Shown in pieces: positions 12,571 through 24,800 of a stretch of 64,000 bases of DNA (position 1 is its first letter; every line of letters starts with the position of its first letter). The DNA lies in contig OZ022242.1 in assembly GCA_963978895.1 (NCBI GenBank), positions 14,352,907 to 14,416,906 of the forward strand, read 5' to 3'. Under the pieces are notes generated by a model. The model was not told the DNA's origin, did not search any database, and saw only the letters and a program-made list of their open reading frames with translations. A program made the position numbers and the translations under genes. This stretch comes from Erpobdella octoculata. Its lineage: Eukaryota; Annelida; Clitellata; Hirudinida; Erpobdellidae.

Positions 12571-12905
12571 ATAAATATATATATATAAATGTTTGTGGGT
12601 TAGTTTGTCTATTATAGAAACGGGAAAGCGACCCGGAACGGACAGCGAGCGGGAACGGAAAAGCAAGCGTGAGCGGGAATGGGAGAGCAAACGTGAGCGG
12701 GAACGGGACAGCGACCGGGAACGGGAAAACGACCGGGAGCGGGAAAGCGACCGGGAGAGGGAAAGCGACCGGGAGCGGGAAAACGACCGAAACCGGGAAA
12801 GCGAACAGGAGTGGGAAAGCAGGTGGGAAAGGAAATGGGAGAGAAAGAGACAAACATTAAAAAAACCTCTAAAAAACCCGGGCAACGCCGGGTATCTCCG
12901 CAAGT
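12571..12905 (+). mobile_element. Helitron 3' half with GA-rich minisatellite, plus strand
   Basis: Starts aaatgtttgtgggttagtt, carries about ten units of the 18-bp gaccgggagcgggaaagc repeat, and ends gggcaacgccgggtatctcc with gcaag in place of gctag. A longer copy is at 40,907-41,376. Confidence 0.75.
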
Positions 12906-13152
12906 ACATACATAAACACACACACAGACACACATACATGCACATACACATACATACATACACACATACATACGCACATACATATATTTATAGTTCCCGC
13001 TCCGCTCATTTTGTGACGGATTTCAAAAAAATTTTCTCTATATTTGATTGCCCTTGACTCTCAAGGTTGTGTGAAAATTTCATTACGATCGGATGAATGG
13101 TGTAGCAATGCATAAAGGACATGAATATATACATATATACATACAAACTTTC

Positions 13153-13157
<5 letters not shown>
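12906..13157 (-). mobile_element. Inverted copy of the 10.04-10.30 kb Helitron 5' segment
   Basis: On the minus strand this reads the same words in the same order as 10,037-10,300: gcattgctacaccattcat, cgatcgtaatgaaattt, gagcgagcgggaactata, then the TG-rich tract ending in acttgcgga. It is followed by a (TA)n array (13,158-13,234). Confidence 0.75.
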
Positions 13158-13234
<77 letters not shown>

Positions 13235-13358
13235 TCGGAAAAGCGACCGGGAACGCGACGGGAACGGGAAAGCGGAGAAGGAAACGGGAGCGAGAGCGAG
13301 AGAGACAAACATTAGAAAAACCTCTAAAATCCCCGGGCAACGCCGGGTGCCCCCACTA
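13235..13358 (+). mobile_element. Inverted copy of the 9.89-10.01 kb Helitron 3' segment
   Basis: Ends aaaacctctaaaatccc, the hairpin, tgcccccaCTAG then T. It matches the minus strand of 9,892-10,012 except for one substitution and a 6-bp indel. Confidence 0.8.
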
Positions 13359-13528
<170 letters not shown>

Positions 13529-13722
13529 TGGCTGACCCAGTAAACGTTGTTTTGCCATATATACTATTTCTAGTGCTGTGGACAATGACGACCTATAGAA
13601 ATAACGAAACACCAAGCATTTGTTTTTTTATTCAACAGTCAACGTGCTTCATTAACTTAACTGACATTTAAAGCTTGATCTCATAAAAGTTAAATGTAAA
13701 ATATTATGACAATTTAAAAAAA

Positions 13723-14049
13723 TCAATACCAATTTCGGAGAGTAATTGATCGTACAATGTTTTTTGTCAGTCCGTTTTTAGCTAACACGAACAAACTGGT
13801 TGGTTTGCCGACGCAAGAACATGCCACGTATAATTGTCCGTGTAAAAACCATGGTGTGCTCAAATCTAAGCCACAAATAGACATCATTTAAACTTGTGAC
13901 TTATTGATTGTCATTGCGAATGCTAATCTATTGAACTCAGAAAACACTTTTGTGGAAATAATTCAAATGCTCTCTTCTACCATGTTTTTCAATAATTTTG
14001 TAATAACTAATCGCGTGCCATTGTACAGCCGTGGTGGGTTAATTTTCGT
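13723..14049 (-). pseudogene. Helitron (Pif1-like) helicase C-terminus, decayed
   Basis: The minus strand reads NPPRLYNGTRLVITKLLKN, then after an in-frame stop and an apparent deletion RLAFAMTINKSQ, and after a second stop CGLDLSTPWFLHGQLYVACS and GKPTSLFVLAKNGLTKN. These are the last conserved blocks of Helitron Rep/Helicase proteins: the N-G-T-R-L block, the A-x-T-I-N-K-S-Q-G motif with its final Gly lost, and the H-G-Q-L-Y-V-A-x-S-R-V motif with Arg changed to Cys. A 3' tail continues to the terminus gggtcagccagT near 13,529. It no longer encodes a working enzyme but identifies an autonomous Helitron lineage. Confidence 0.88.
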
Positions 14050-14387
14050 GGGAAAGCGAGCTGTAGCGGGAACTGGAAAATGAGCGGGAACGAGAACGGG
14101 AAAGCAAACGGGAACTGAAAAGCGACCAGCAGCGAAAGAACGAACAGAAAAGGGAAAGCAACTTGAACGGGAGAGCAAGCGGGAGCGGGAAAGCAACCGG
14201 GAACGAGAAAGCAACCGGGAACGAGAAAGCAACCGGGAACAGGAAAGTGACCGAGAACGGCAGAGCAAGCGGGGGCGAGAAAGCGACCGGGAGCGGGAGA
14301 GCAAGCTGAGAAAGATACGGGGGAGGGGCGGGAGAAAAACGATAGAAAAACCTCTGAAAATCCCGGTCAACGCCGGTACCCCGCTAG
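14050..14387 (+). mobile_element. Helitron GA-rich 3' half
   Basis: The body is gcgggaacgagaaagcaacc-type repeats. It ends cctctgaaaatcccggtca, acgccggtaccc and cgCTAG then T (14,384-14,388). Its left edge breaks directly into the helicase remnant. Confidence 0.75.
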
Positions 14388-14388
14388 T

Positions 14389-15894
14389 CTACTTTGATTT
14401 ATCGCTTCCAGAAACCGTATTTATATATAACTCTACATTTCTGTGGCGTAATTAAATAAAAAGGGTGCTAAAGCTGCAGCCTCCTCCAACTTCACCTCTG
14501 TTTTGCGAGCCATTCCCATGCCTGGATAAAGGAGGAGGGAACAGTTAAGAGGATCAAATTACGATTAACGACAGAAAGTACTTCGGTATTTCCTACATAC
14601 TGCTATAACAATCTTAAAACGCCTGGTTTAAAGGACTATAAACTATTATAGAAAAAAGCAGCCACCACTATTTCGATGTCAGCCTAAGCAATAATTTGTA
14701 ATTTTTTTTCTAAAACTTTAACTTTATTAAACTTTTCTAGAGTATATTTTTATTTTTTTTCACAATTTGGCCACCCGCTTGCAAAAAATAATATTGACAG
14801 AATTGCCTCCCTACTGGTTCATAATCCTGTATACGCTGCGACCCCCCCTCCTGCCAAGATTTGCACGGTGTTCCATCAAGCTTAGGTTACGCGTGGGCAA
14901 ATTGTGGAAATGTCCAAGTTCTGTCCTGGATTTGTTTTCATAATTGTTGGCTGGAATTCCTCATTTTGTTTAGATAATGAAAAATGTCTAAAATATGAAA
15001 ACTTTATTTGTTTTGAGTCTCGAATTTTTAATCAAAGTTTATTTATCTTTAAAATTAAATGATTTAAATTTTTTGAACCGAAAACAGTTGAAATATTTAA
15101 AAGTGTATTTTCTGTGTCCACAGTAAATGTCGACCAATTAAGCTTAATTGTGATGTCGATGTAACGATGAAATGATTCCTGCCTACGCAGACTGGATGAA
15201 GCTGCAGTAACAATCATGATGAAGTTTTGACAAATTGTATGTGATATCTCAACCAAAAAAATGAAGGAATTTCTTTGAAGTTAGAAACGATGATTGCTTT
15301 ATGATGAATTAAAATTCTGTTCATTTTTAAACATCGAAAATAACGTCATATTGCAATAAAATACGTTATTTTATGTTCCTTATAAGATTTATTTGATTGA
15401 TGGATGTTGCGGATGGTCGGTACAAGAAGTACAAGGAAGAAGAACACGTATGAGGAATGTTCTTATAACTTAAAAAAGTTGGAACAGGAAAACATGATGG
15501 AAGACACAAGACCAGAGATATTGACTAAAAACAAGAGAGATAGAAAGTGAAGAGAAGAAAAAATGATAAGAGAGATTTAAGGAGAATAGACTAGAGGTTA
15601 TTTAATAGATAAAAAAAGAATTATCAGGAAAAAATGTAGGACTAAAACAGAGAAAAAGGAAGAGATACTGGACAAAACTGCTTATCCAACTCAATAACTC
15701 ACCATCCTTGTAGAAGAAAATGGAATGTATTAGAGAGCTTAGTCTTTCGCCACACATGTGTTTATGTAGATATGTGTGTATTGTTCGTTAAACTAATACA
15801 TACTGCTACGCTACAGACGAGTACAAGATTTCATTCTTTTACTAGGATGCATATGCACAATTCAATAAAACTCAATTAAAACAAAGAAGAAGCA
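14389..15894. other. Intron sequence, little recognised
   Basis: 14,470-14,545 (cagcctcctccaactt, cctggataaaggaggag) has higher GC and may be the 5' region of an RTE-type LINE, but there is no coding support. The rest is AT-rich without domains. Confidence 0.3.
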
Positions 15895-16035
15895 ATATAA
15901 CCAGCCTAAAACACACACATACACATAAATATAACCAATCTGAAACATACATATACACATAAATATAACCAATCTGAAACATACATATACACATAAATAT
16001 AACCAATCTGAAACATACACATACACACATCCTCA
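15895..16035. repeat. 34-bp tandem repeat, ~4 copies
   Basis: Units of acacataaatataaccaatc plus tgaaacatacatat, with small variations. Confidence 0.85.
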
Positions 16036-17343
16036 ATAACCATTTCATACTCATGCACGTACTGCATTTTTGAAAAGAAAACATTCATGAACACCCAAAC
16101 CCTTTTAAACAGAAAAATACTTAAATGCCCTAAAAGATATATATGAGCAAATCCTTGAAACGAAAATAGAAAAGATACATTAGCAACCTCCCTGAAATGT
16201 AAACTTTTGCGTGTTCCCGTGGAAAAAGACGAATATATTTTATAAAGAGTAAACAAACAAACAAACAATGCTACTTAATGGTAGAAGGAAAGAGACATTC
16301 ATAGATAACTTTGGCTTCACTTGGTCATCTCTTAGATGTATCTAAAAACGTGTAAATTTAGAAAAATGCATATTTAATGAGTTGGCCTCTGCTTCATCTT
16401 TTGTAGATGTCAACTAAGCAATATATTTTGCGGTCGCATGTAGTCGAGAATAGAATGACCTTGTTTTAAGTATGTGTGGGCGTGTCAGTGTTTGCATTAT
16501 AATGTGTTTGTGTCTTTTTGTATTGTATTTGTGTTTCTTTTTGTATTGTATTTGTGTTTCTTTTTTGTATTGTATTTGTGTTTCTTTTTTGTATTGTATT
16601 TGTGTTTTTTTTGTCGTGTGTTTTGTGTGTGGCTGTTTCTCTTGCCGAGCGTGTGTGTGTGTGTGTGTTTGTGTGAGTTTGTCTAATCCACGTGTGTTTT
16701 TGAATAAATTTCTGATAACACTGCTTTATTACAATGGCATTGTTATTCCAGTCAACCAAGAATGAAACTCGAATTTATTGCTGGTCCACAGAAGTAACAT
16801 TTTTGTGCGTGTGATCCTCGAGCATTAACTGAGTTTTTGGTTGAACCATAATAAGACAGAGGTGGTTGTCATTTCAGTTTTGATCTCAACGACTTCTTAT
16901 GCAGGAACTCTCTTTTTTCTTCTTTAGTTATCTCTCTTTTTTTCTTTTTCTCTTTATCTCTCTCTATTTTGCTTTTTTTCTTTTTTGCTCTTTTTCTATT
17001 TTAACTCTTTCTTTCTTTTTCTCTCTTTTTCTTTCTGTATTTTTTCTTCGTTTTTCTTTCTCTCGCTTTCCTCTTTGTTTTCATTTGTTACTCATTTCTT
17101 TTTTATTTCCATCCTCTGTTCATTTTACGCTGTTCCTAATATATTGCTTAAAAGCAAATGCTTCCATCTCAGATACGACCCACATTGACCTACCAGACCA
17201 GATTGTGGTGATAATAACAGCATCACACAAGTTTAGACATTTTTTAAATCAATAACCCTTAATATATTAATGCAGCAATGAATTAAAATAAAGAGCAATG
17301 CAACATTTTCAATGCTACGAGTAAACACAAATAGTTTCGTAAC
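16036..17343. other. Intron with T-rich tandem tracts
   Basis: 16,510-16,612 is a 22-25-bp repeat (ttttgtattgtatttgtgtt). 16,900-17,110 is a pyrimidine-rich ttctttt tract. Neither encodes a plausible protein. Confidence 0.6.
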
Positions 17344-17540
17344 CGTTTTGATTGTCCAATAATCTGGATGGAACTCGCCCTCCCTCAGCGTTGTGCCGTT
17401 GGCGTCGAGTACCCAAAAGGCTGTGGAGATTTGAGGTTTGGATTGTATCTGACACTGAATAATAGAGACGTCTTCACTGGTCTGGTACATGTAGGCACCT
17501 GGGTGGCTGTTCCATGTCGTACATTGTATCCGCGGTGAAT
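17344..17540 (-). CDS. Ig-superfamily membrane protein, exon with the start of Ig domain 3
   Basis: 197 bp. The acceptor is gctacgacag|at, phase 1. The proposed donor is ACG|GTTACG, phase 0. Two bases of this exon complete a Tyr codon with the previous exon, giving LDIN-Y-SPRIQC, the linker between Ig domains. It continues with EDVSIIQCQIQSKPQ (B strand with Cys), AFWVLDANGTTLREGE (C strand Trp and an N-glycosylation sequon NGT) and HPDYWTIK. The next exon, at 5,252-5,381, supplies strands E-G. The exon extends past 17,344 as open frame only if the donor is skipped. Family assignment below Ig superfamily is not attempted. Confidence 0.82.
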
Positions 17541-18599
17541 CTGTCGTAGCGATGACGGTGAGGATGATGATGATGATGATATCAGCTGCTTGTTGTTACG
17601 AATATAATAAGTGAATTATTTCAATTATTAATGTTGATGAAGATTTTTTTCTCTGTCAAAATCAAAATTATTTTTGCTTATAAAAGATAAAAACAAAAAA
17701 TTGTGCGTGTCAAAAAATTAAGAAAGTAAACTTTCTTCCATTATAAGTAATTCAACAGACACAAATTTGAGTTTAAAATCTTAAAAAAACGTCCGCTTTG
17801 CTAAGTGCTTTCTGTTTTTTAAAAATAATAATTTAAGTGCGTAAAAACATATGTAAATAAAATAAAATTTAATTTTTAACAAAAACAAGACAAAACTATT
17901 ACATCATGATATACACAACTATTTCATGATGATATACAAAACTATTATATGATGATATATACAATTATTTCATGATGATATATAAGGCTATTTCATGATG
18001 ATATACACAACTATTACATAATGATATACACAAATATTTCATGATGATATATGATGATGATGATATTTCATGATGATATACACAACTATTTCATGATGAT
18101 ATACAAAACTACTACATGATGATATATACAATTATTTCATGATGATATATAAGGTTATTTTATGATGATATACACAACTATTACATGATGATATATACAA
18201 TTATTTCATGATGATATATAAAGCTATTTCATGATGATATACACAACTATTTCATGATGATATAAAAAGCTATTAAACTATTAAATTATATCGTAATCTT
18301 GTTATAACTTTTATTCTTTTGTTCAGCTCTGGAAGTAAGCTAGAAATGTGGTCATTCCAGCTAGATTTGCTGGAAATAGACAATCCCAATAAAATTTCAG
18401 AAAGCCACGACAGTTTACTGTTAATTTATCAAACCTTGGTCAACCAGTTTTGAAAAAGACTAGTTTATTTTTCTCAGGATTCGACACTAGCTTGTTTATA
18501 TCCATATAGTGTAAAGCGGTTTCAGCTGTTTTGTCTAATAATTATTTTAATTGGCTTTTACAAGTACAAATCTCCGACATTTATAGTTTGGGTTTGGTT
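17541..18599. other. Intron with a ~23-bp tandem repeat
   Basis: 17,895-18,275 holds about 15 imperfect units of tatttcatgatgatataca. Each contains the dyad-rich word tcatgatgatata. The remainder is AT-rich. Confidence 0.75.
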
Positions 18600-18989
18600 A
18601 AACATGAAGAAGCTATCCAGGAACAAGTTAGTTCAGATACACCATAAAGTGTCAACTTTCCAACTAGAAGAGAAACTTCTACCATGTCAAACCGTCAAAC
18701 GCACTACTAAGGTCAAAAATGAAGCTCCTGTAAACTTAATATTGTGTAAAGAAGTTGTCCAAATATTAGATGCACTCTATAGCGCTGAGGAAGTAGATCT
18801 ACATTTTCTAAAACCATATTGTTCGGTTGGCAGTATTTGTAAATGTTCCAGGTATTTAGAAAGTTGTGATCTAGCTATTTCTTCAGCAATTTTTGATAAT
18901 GCTTTAATAAGGCTAACTGTGCGAAAGTTTTCAATATTAGATTTAGATTTTTTTATACGTAAATAGGTACGACTCTGGAATGCTGCCAA
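18600..18989 (-). pseudogene. Jockey/CR1-type reverse transcriptase fragment (N-terminal RT motifs)
   Basis: The minus strand reads NIENFRTVSLIKALSKIAEE, QLSKYLEHLQILPTEQYGFR and STSSAL. These match RT motif 1/2 (the PI-x-L-x-x-x-x-S-K-I-x-E block and the Q-x-G-F-R-x-x-x-S-T block). Downstream, after stops and shifts, is FDLSSAFDGL, corresponding to motif A (F-x-D-x-S-x-A-F-D), with the leading catalytic Asp aligned. It is heavily disrupted. The plus-strand open frame at 18,604-18,966 is its shadow. Confidence 0.8.
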
Positions 18990-19020
18990 TCTTATGAAAA
19001 AACACCTGATTCGAAAGATT

Positions 19021-19122
19021 TATCAAATCAAATCAAATCAAATCAAATCAAATCAAATCAAATCAAATCAAATCAAATCAAATCAAATCAAATCAAATCA
19101 AATCAAATCAAATCAAATCAAA
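19021..19122. repeat. (AAATC)n microsatellite, ~20 copies
   Basis: Pure pentanucleotide repeat tcaaatcaaatcaaat. Confidence 0.98.
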
Positions 19123-21475
19123 TTTATTTAACGCCAATGTCGTAAACGAATCTATTTATTTATTTATAATGTGTGTGAGAGGTATAACTATTGATTCCCC
19201 GCATAATTTCAACAGTTCTGTAGTTATGCCGTCGAGGTACAAAGAAGATGATTTTCTCATTTTTAAGATGATTCTTCGAACTGTATGATAGGAGATAGGA
19301 AACTTCTTTAAAACGAAAAATCATTTTGTCCGATCTTGAGTCGATTCGCTTTAGCGGCTGAAAAATGAAAATTGGAAAGGATCAATAATTAGATTAATTA
19401 AAATGAAAAAACAAAAACCTGCGCAGAATTGTTGAGGGTGATTGAGAACAAATCGGTCATGAACGAGGTAAATATTTCCTGGCAGTAGTTTGCCTGAGTG
19501 TGGTTTATATAGCTTAACCGGGATTGAAAGTTTGGGCTCAAGTGCAAATGATGCTGACGATGCAGTGGTGGAAACGATTTTGGAATTTTGGATCAGCTTG
19601 TTGTTAGTGAGAAAACATGTTACAGTTGGTTGCGGCACCATTTGTTCTGAACCGGAAAGGTTTTGGAAACGCAGTATGGTGGAAGAGTTCGTTTGCCGTT
19701 AATTTTTTAGATCATGGAACGCCCGGAGTTACTGCAGAAGATGCGCTCATGATTGTTTGCACCAACACGAAGATATTTTAATTTATCGTTTAATGCAATA
19801 ATGACAGTATTTCCTGTATGAATACATTTACACACACTAGTAAATCCATTTTTTCACATCACACGAGCAAGTTAACGATATACTTATTTTTGAGCCAAAT
19901 TAAAAAAAAACTTTTATATGTTAAGTTGACGTTGCAGTTAAGTTAAGTTGAACTAAATGAAAAAGTTTGCGGCCTTATTTACTTTGGTTTCTGAAAGAGA
20001 AGTTTTGCAAAACGTGTTTAAATGTGAGCCAGGTTAATAAAGTAATTGGACTATTTAATGCGCTAAAGAAAAAATAACAAGAATTTATTTAATTCCAACG
20101 AAGAATATTTTTCTTCAGAAAAAATTGAAGAAACGGGGTTTTCACTCACAAAGTTGAGAACCCACACCCTTGAAATGAAAAAGGGGAGAATGGGGTACAT
20201 AAAGGGGAGAATGGGTACATAAAGGGGAGAATGGGGGACATAAAGGGGAGAATGAGGGACATAAACGCCATCGAAACTGTCGTGAAACGAGCTTCGCGAA
20301 AACTCAAAGAATATCAATGGAGATTGAAATTCGGCAGATAAAAAAAATACAAAATACAAATAGAAAAAAAGTTATTGAACCACAATAATTAGAAAACGGA
20401 GGTAGGAGAAGAAAAATATTGAAGGAAAAAAATAAAGGAACGGAAAGAATGAGAAAGCGAGAGCAAAAGAGAGAAAGAGAGAGAATGAGAAAAAAAGAAA
20501 AAAAGAAAAAAATGAGAGAGAAAAAAAGCTAGGAAGACGTGAAAAAAGAAAAGGACAAAAAGGGTTGTGATATGCCAGGTCAAAAAGCTGGCAGAGTGAT
20601 GGGTCACGTTAGTTAAGAGCTTGCACGAGAGATAGAATTAGTACAGTTACCATAGTTCATTTAGGAAAAGGTTTGAAGCTATTTTAGAAAAATATCTGCT
20701 TTTTATTTTGTTTTATAGTAAAAAAAGAAAAAATAAACAAAAAAACCTGGGCAACGCCGAGTAGCTTAATATAAATATTATATTACCAATTAAATATATA
20801 AGATAATCTTCATAATTAATCACTAAAATACATTATAACTTGTTCAATAAACTTTTATGCTTCAAAAACAGATTTGTGAAATATTGGCCCATATTTATTT
20901 CTCTTACTTTCATCTAATGACAAATTACAATGTTATCAATAAATAACTTTTAGATTGCTGGCATCTGGTAGTGATGATATAAAGAAGCGAACCATAGAAA
21001 TATTTATATGACCGACCAGCGCATGCCCTCCCTTACAGGCACAACGTAAAGCTAACGTATTGAATAAGATCCAAATAGCTAGCAGGGAGAGCAGTTTGTT
21101 ATCTCGAATCAGATGTGACTAAATTGCACAGAATGACTCAACTGCAGAATTATGTGGGTTTAAAATAACTCCGAGCATTCAATGGTGTTGTAACGGTAGT
21201 TTGCAAACTTTGACGTTGGTTGAATTTCCATAAAACATTACATTTCTCGTCTTTCCAGCATGTTATCTCACACAAACAGCGGCAAACTGGTCATGATGGT
21301 AATTCACGCCCTTGGGTCACGTGCTAGTTCTAAAATTAGCAGCAGAGATATAAAAACGCCTTTAAAAGGCATTGAACAAATATCACGTCAAACATTCTAT
21401 GTTTCTATTTAAAATTCCCACGCAAACATACAAAGACACTACTATCTAGGCAGACACGCAAATGCACAAACTCAC
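19123..21475. other. Intron; minisatellite and Helitron-like scrap
   Basis: 20,170-20,262 has about five units of ataaaggggagaatggg. 20,395-20,560 is a purine-rich gaaaaa/gagag tract. 20,742-20,765 (cctgggcaacgccgagtagc) is a worn Helitron 3' hairpin. The open frames at 19,351-19,702 show no domain. Confidence 0.5.
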
Positions 21476-21635
21476 AGTTGATGTCGAGTCTGACCCTGTC
21501 TACGACCGGATCGAGACCGCTGACGACGGCAACACAAATGAGGGACATCTGATCATCTGATCCTGATGGAACGAAATTGTAAACGACCCTTTCAACTGCG
21601 TAGACCATCCGTCGAAAACCGTAGGAGCCGAAAAC
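21476..21635 (-). CDS. Ig-superfamily membrane protein, exon with the end of Ig domain 2
   Basis: 160 bp. The acceptor is tcttttcaag|gttttcgg, phase 0. The donor is AACT|GTGAGT, a strong match, phase 1. It encodes GFRRMVYAVERVVYNFVP, then SDDQMSLICVAVV (F strand with its Cys) and VDRVRLDIN (G strand). It continues in frame from the exon at 23,683-24,026, so the B-strand Cys there and this Cys form one complete Ig domain. The exon boundary inside the domain is unusual but the phase is exact. Confidence 0.85.
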
Positions 21636-23682
21636 CTTGAAAAGATTGAACGATTTAGCGATTGTGTGATTGATAGAAGCCTCGACATCAGTTGAAGCTG
21701 CTTGTTATATGGCATGTTTTTGTAATGAATTAATTATTACATAAAAATAGAAGTTATTCAATAATAAATTCAGAATTAAATAAAATTGTTTACAATTTCC
21801 TATCAAGCAGATAAAAAATTATTCTATAGCAGAGTCCTTGATTTTTGCGATTTTTATTGGATTGTTTGGTTTAAAGCACAATTTATAGCATGAATGCTGA
21901 TTTTATTGCAATGTCGTTGTTGCTGCCCTAAACGTTTTTTTCTAATTTTCATTATCATCGTCCTCACTGGGTAAGCTCAATCTCTTCAGGATTTTAATTA
22001 AAAAAATTTATTGTTTATTGAAACCCTTCAAAACGGACTACTGCCTGGCTGACGGCTGTAATGCGGAATTTGTCGGACATATGTAAAGGTGAAATTGCAC
22101 GACTGCAGGTTACCATGCGTTGCTTATCAGTTTTGTGTTGGCAACTGAAAGGACGAAAAACATAAAACCAGTTCTACTTAAAAATATCAAATTTTTAAAG
22201 CCAGCAAACGCATTCAGTTCAAGCTCTGATTCTCGTTTATATAACCTAGCAACGCAATATCTCTATCACTAAACCAAACTCCTCGCTGATGTTCCCAACC
22301 GGGCTCCAATCGTCCAAATCACTAGACGCATCTGTTTCGTCCACCCTCGCATCCATGACCGATGAAGTTCATTTTGGCTCCGAAGCCCGTTTGATCGTGG
22401 GATCACCTTAAAAATTACTTTTCATACTTTTTCATGAAAACTTTCAACTTGGAGCACTTCTCCATTTTAAGTCCAGGAGGTATATATACATGTACTTAAT
22501 AGTTTTTGAAAAGGTTTAAAAACTACTTATTTATTCAATATTTAGCTCCTTTTGTTTTATAATTTTTTTAAACAGATCATTATGTTTAGAAATGCACGCA
22601 GTATTTATAAAAAAACCACATTTATTATCCCGCAGGTCCGTCAAGGGGGAGCTGGCTGGGATTTTGACCTGGATCTCCCGATGGACTGAGGGCCCACCAC
22701 AGATAGAAAAACGCCTCCATTGCTTTTCTAAAATTTATAACACACTCTACAATTAAGTGCAGAGTAATTCTTAAATTTAACTTCAACTATTTCATTTCAA
22801 ATATTTATACAACTGTCACATCTCTAACCGGAATTTGAAAACAGAATTTAAACCGATGCTTATTAGCCTATATAGCTACATTTCCATACCAAGATACATT
22901 TCATCAAACTGTAAAATGTTTTTGTGATCTACAAATCGATTCGAACCGTTGAATGAAACCAGATATTTAGACAATTAATTTTTATCTTCCTAAGTTGGAA
23001 ATTTCTTTCTCCGGTTCCTTAAAATCATAGTTTTGGGTATTGTTGTTTTCTCAATTTAAAATCTGATTTTGATCACCGAAAACTCTTGATAATAATTTGC
23101 GTGTATGTTTTGATTTATTTTAGAATTATTATTGTAATTAATTTGTTAACTAATTTTAGTCAATTATGTTAAAGTTTTTATGTAATAGGTACTGCGTAAA
23201 TCTATTTGATTTTTGTTGTTTATCTAAAAGTCTAAAGCAACTCTATTTTTTTAATTAAAAAAGTTAAAATAATATTTAAGTTAAATCTATAGATAAGAAT
23301 GGTGTTGCTTAATGTCATGCTAGTGCATTACCTTTAATTCTTTTTCACTTTTATAAGTGTCCGCCCACTACTGCGCTAATTTTGTTGCCTCCTACATTTT
23401 TGGTTCAACTTTCGATGTAATTATAATATTAATAACCACTAAAGTGAGTTACCCCAGGCCTCTTTCATCCTCTCGACGGGCCTGTCATCCCGTTATGGTT
23501 CTTATTAAAGTTTATTTTAGTTTTTTTACATCTAAGTTTCTATTAAAAAACATGTAATGCGATAATGCAGATATCCATTTGCCAATTGCCACTTTTTTCT
23601 ATTCATTCTAAATTCTTTGAAATTTAATTCTTAAATTAAAATTTTTTAATTAAAATTTTTCAATCAAATAATTTGCAGTTAC
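21636..23682. other. Intron, mostly featureless
   Basis: A possible SINE remnant at about 22,635-22,695 on the minus strand has a B-box-like ggtcaaaatcc. The block at 22,270-22,410 has more balanced base composition and a ~50-codon frame, but splice phases of the neighbouring exons leave no room for it. Confidence 0.35.
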
Positions 23683-24026
23683 TTTGGCTCTCGTTGATTT
23701 GTAGGCAAACTGTTCAGTGACGTTTCTTTTGCCGATGTAGAGGTTGAGGATTGGTGGAGGGTAACCACCTAGGGCATCACACCTAATCAGGGTGTTCCTG
23801 TTCTCCTCTAAGAAGAAAATTTTCATGTCACCTGTATTGATCAGGTGATATTGCACCTGTTTGTTATTAGCTGTCGCGTAGTGGCTGTCGAAATGGTCAT
23901 CTCTGTTGTTTGGTTCTTTGTTGTTGTTGTTGTAATTGTTACTGGTCAATTTGTTGGTAATGGTGTTGAAATTGTCGTGTTCACTGTTTTGTCCTCCCTT
24001 CGATATCAAGAGTAGCGTTACAGGAG
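23683..24026 (-). CDS. Ig-superfamily membrane protein, exon with the start of Ig domain 2
   Basis: 344 bp. The acceptor is cattaaattgcag|ct, phase 1. The donor is GCCAAA|GTAACT, phase 0. After PVTLLLISKGG comes an Asn-rich stretch of about 30 residues (NKLTSNNYNNNNKEPNNRDD), which looks like an insertion. The Ig B-C strands follow, NTLIRCDALGGYPPPILNL, then YIGKRNVTEQF (sequon NVT). The CDALGGYPPP block is typical of Ig domains in adhesion receptors. Phase 1 at the entry matches the Ig-domain-boundary rule and the donor at 52,559. Confidence 0.85.
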
Positions 24027-24800
24027 CTGCAATTTAATGTTTAATTAATTTAAGTGTTTTAAAAAAAATATTTTTGTTTGGAAAAGAGAAACAAGGACAA
24101 TGGGTGGACGAAGAAAGGGGGACATGGGCAAACGTAGGTCACGCAGGAAATCAAATGTAAAGGACATGTAATTTGTATTTATGAGCTTCTCCGAGCAGCA
24201 CGTCGATTTGAGACATGTTGAGAAAATTAGAAAATTTAAAATAATAAAGACACAAAATTTCAGAGAAAAGTGAAATAAAAACTAAAAAAAAATAGAAGAG
24301 GAAGAAGAAATGGGAAACTAACAAGAATTGTTTTCTTCTTAAGAACAAGAACGTTTAATTTCCTGCCACTGAAGAAAATGGAGGTGTAACAAGAGACTCG
24401 CGGGTTTGCTTGCGCGCCCCTTTGCGTGTTCTTAAGTCGGTATGAATGTATGCCTGTATGTTTCTGTGTGTGTGTGTGTGTCTGTTATGTTGACGAGTGC
24501 GCAAGTGAAGTGCAATAAGGAAAACGTAAGTGTTGTTGTCCAAGCTGTCGCCACTATTGTTGCTGAAGTGTTTAGAAATGAGAAACAATTATTTCTTTAC
24601 ATCATGTTTGTTTTTTCTAAGTAATAACAATAATATTGAATATTAATTATTATTTTGAAAATTTCTATCCAAATACTTCGCAAAAACCACACTGTTTAAA
24701 ATGTAACCATCAACAACAACAAATAAATAACATAAGGTGTGCAAATATATATATATATATATATTATTATAATCAATGCCCTGTTATATAAGAGAGACAA
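24027..24800. other. Start of a 28.5-kb intron
   Basis: No exon seen. Purine-rich stretches and a short gtgtgtgtgtgt tract (about 24,465-24,481). A small (TA)n lies at 24,745-24,764. Confidence 0.5.

Noticed and set aside
12028..12963. Arg/Ser-rich frames resembling SR splicing proteins (also at 40.8-41.4 and 45.3 kb)
   Set aside because: They translate the 18-bp GA-rich Helitron minisatellite and exist in all frames of both strands.
22253..22410. Possible extra Ig-gene exon
   Set aside because: Neighbouring exons at 23,683 and 21,635 already join in phase 0 and make a complete Ig domain; no domain in the frame itself.
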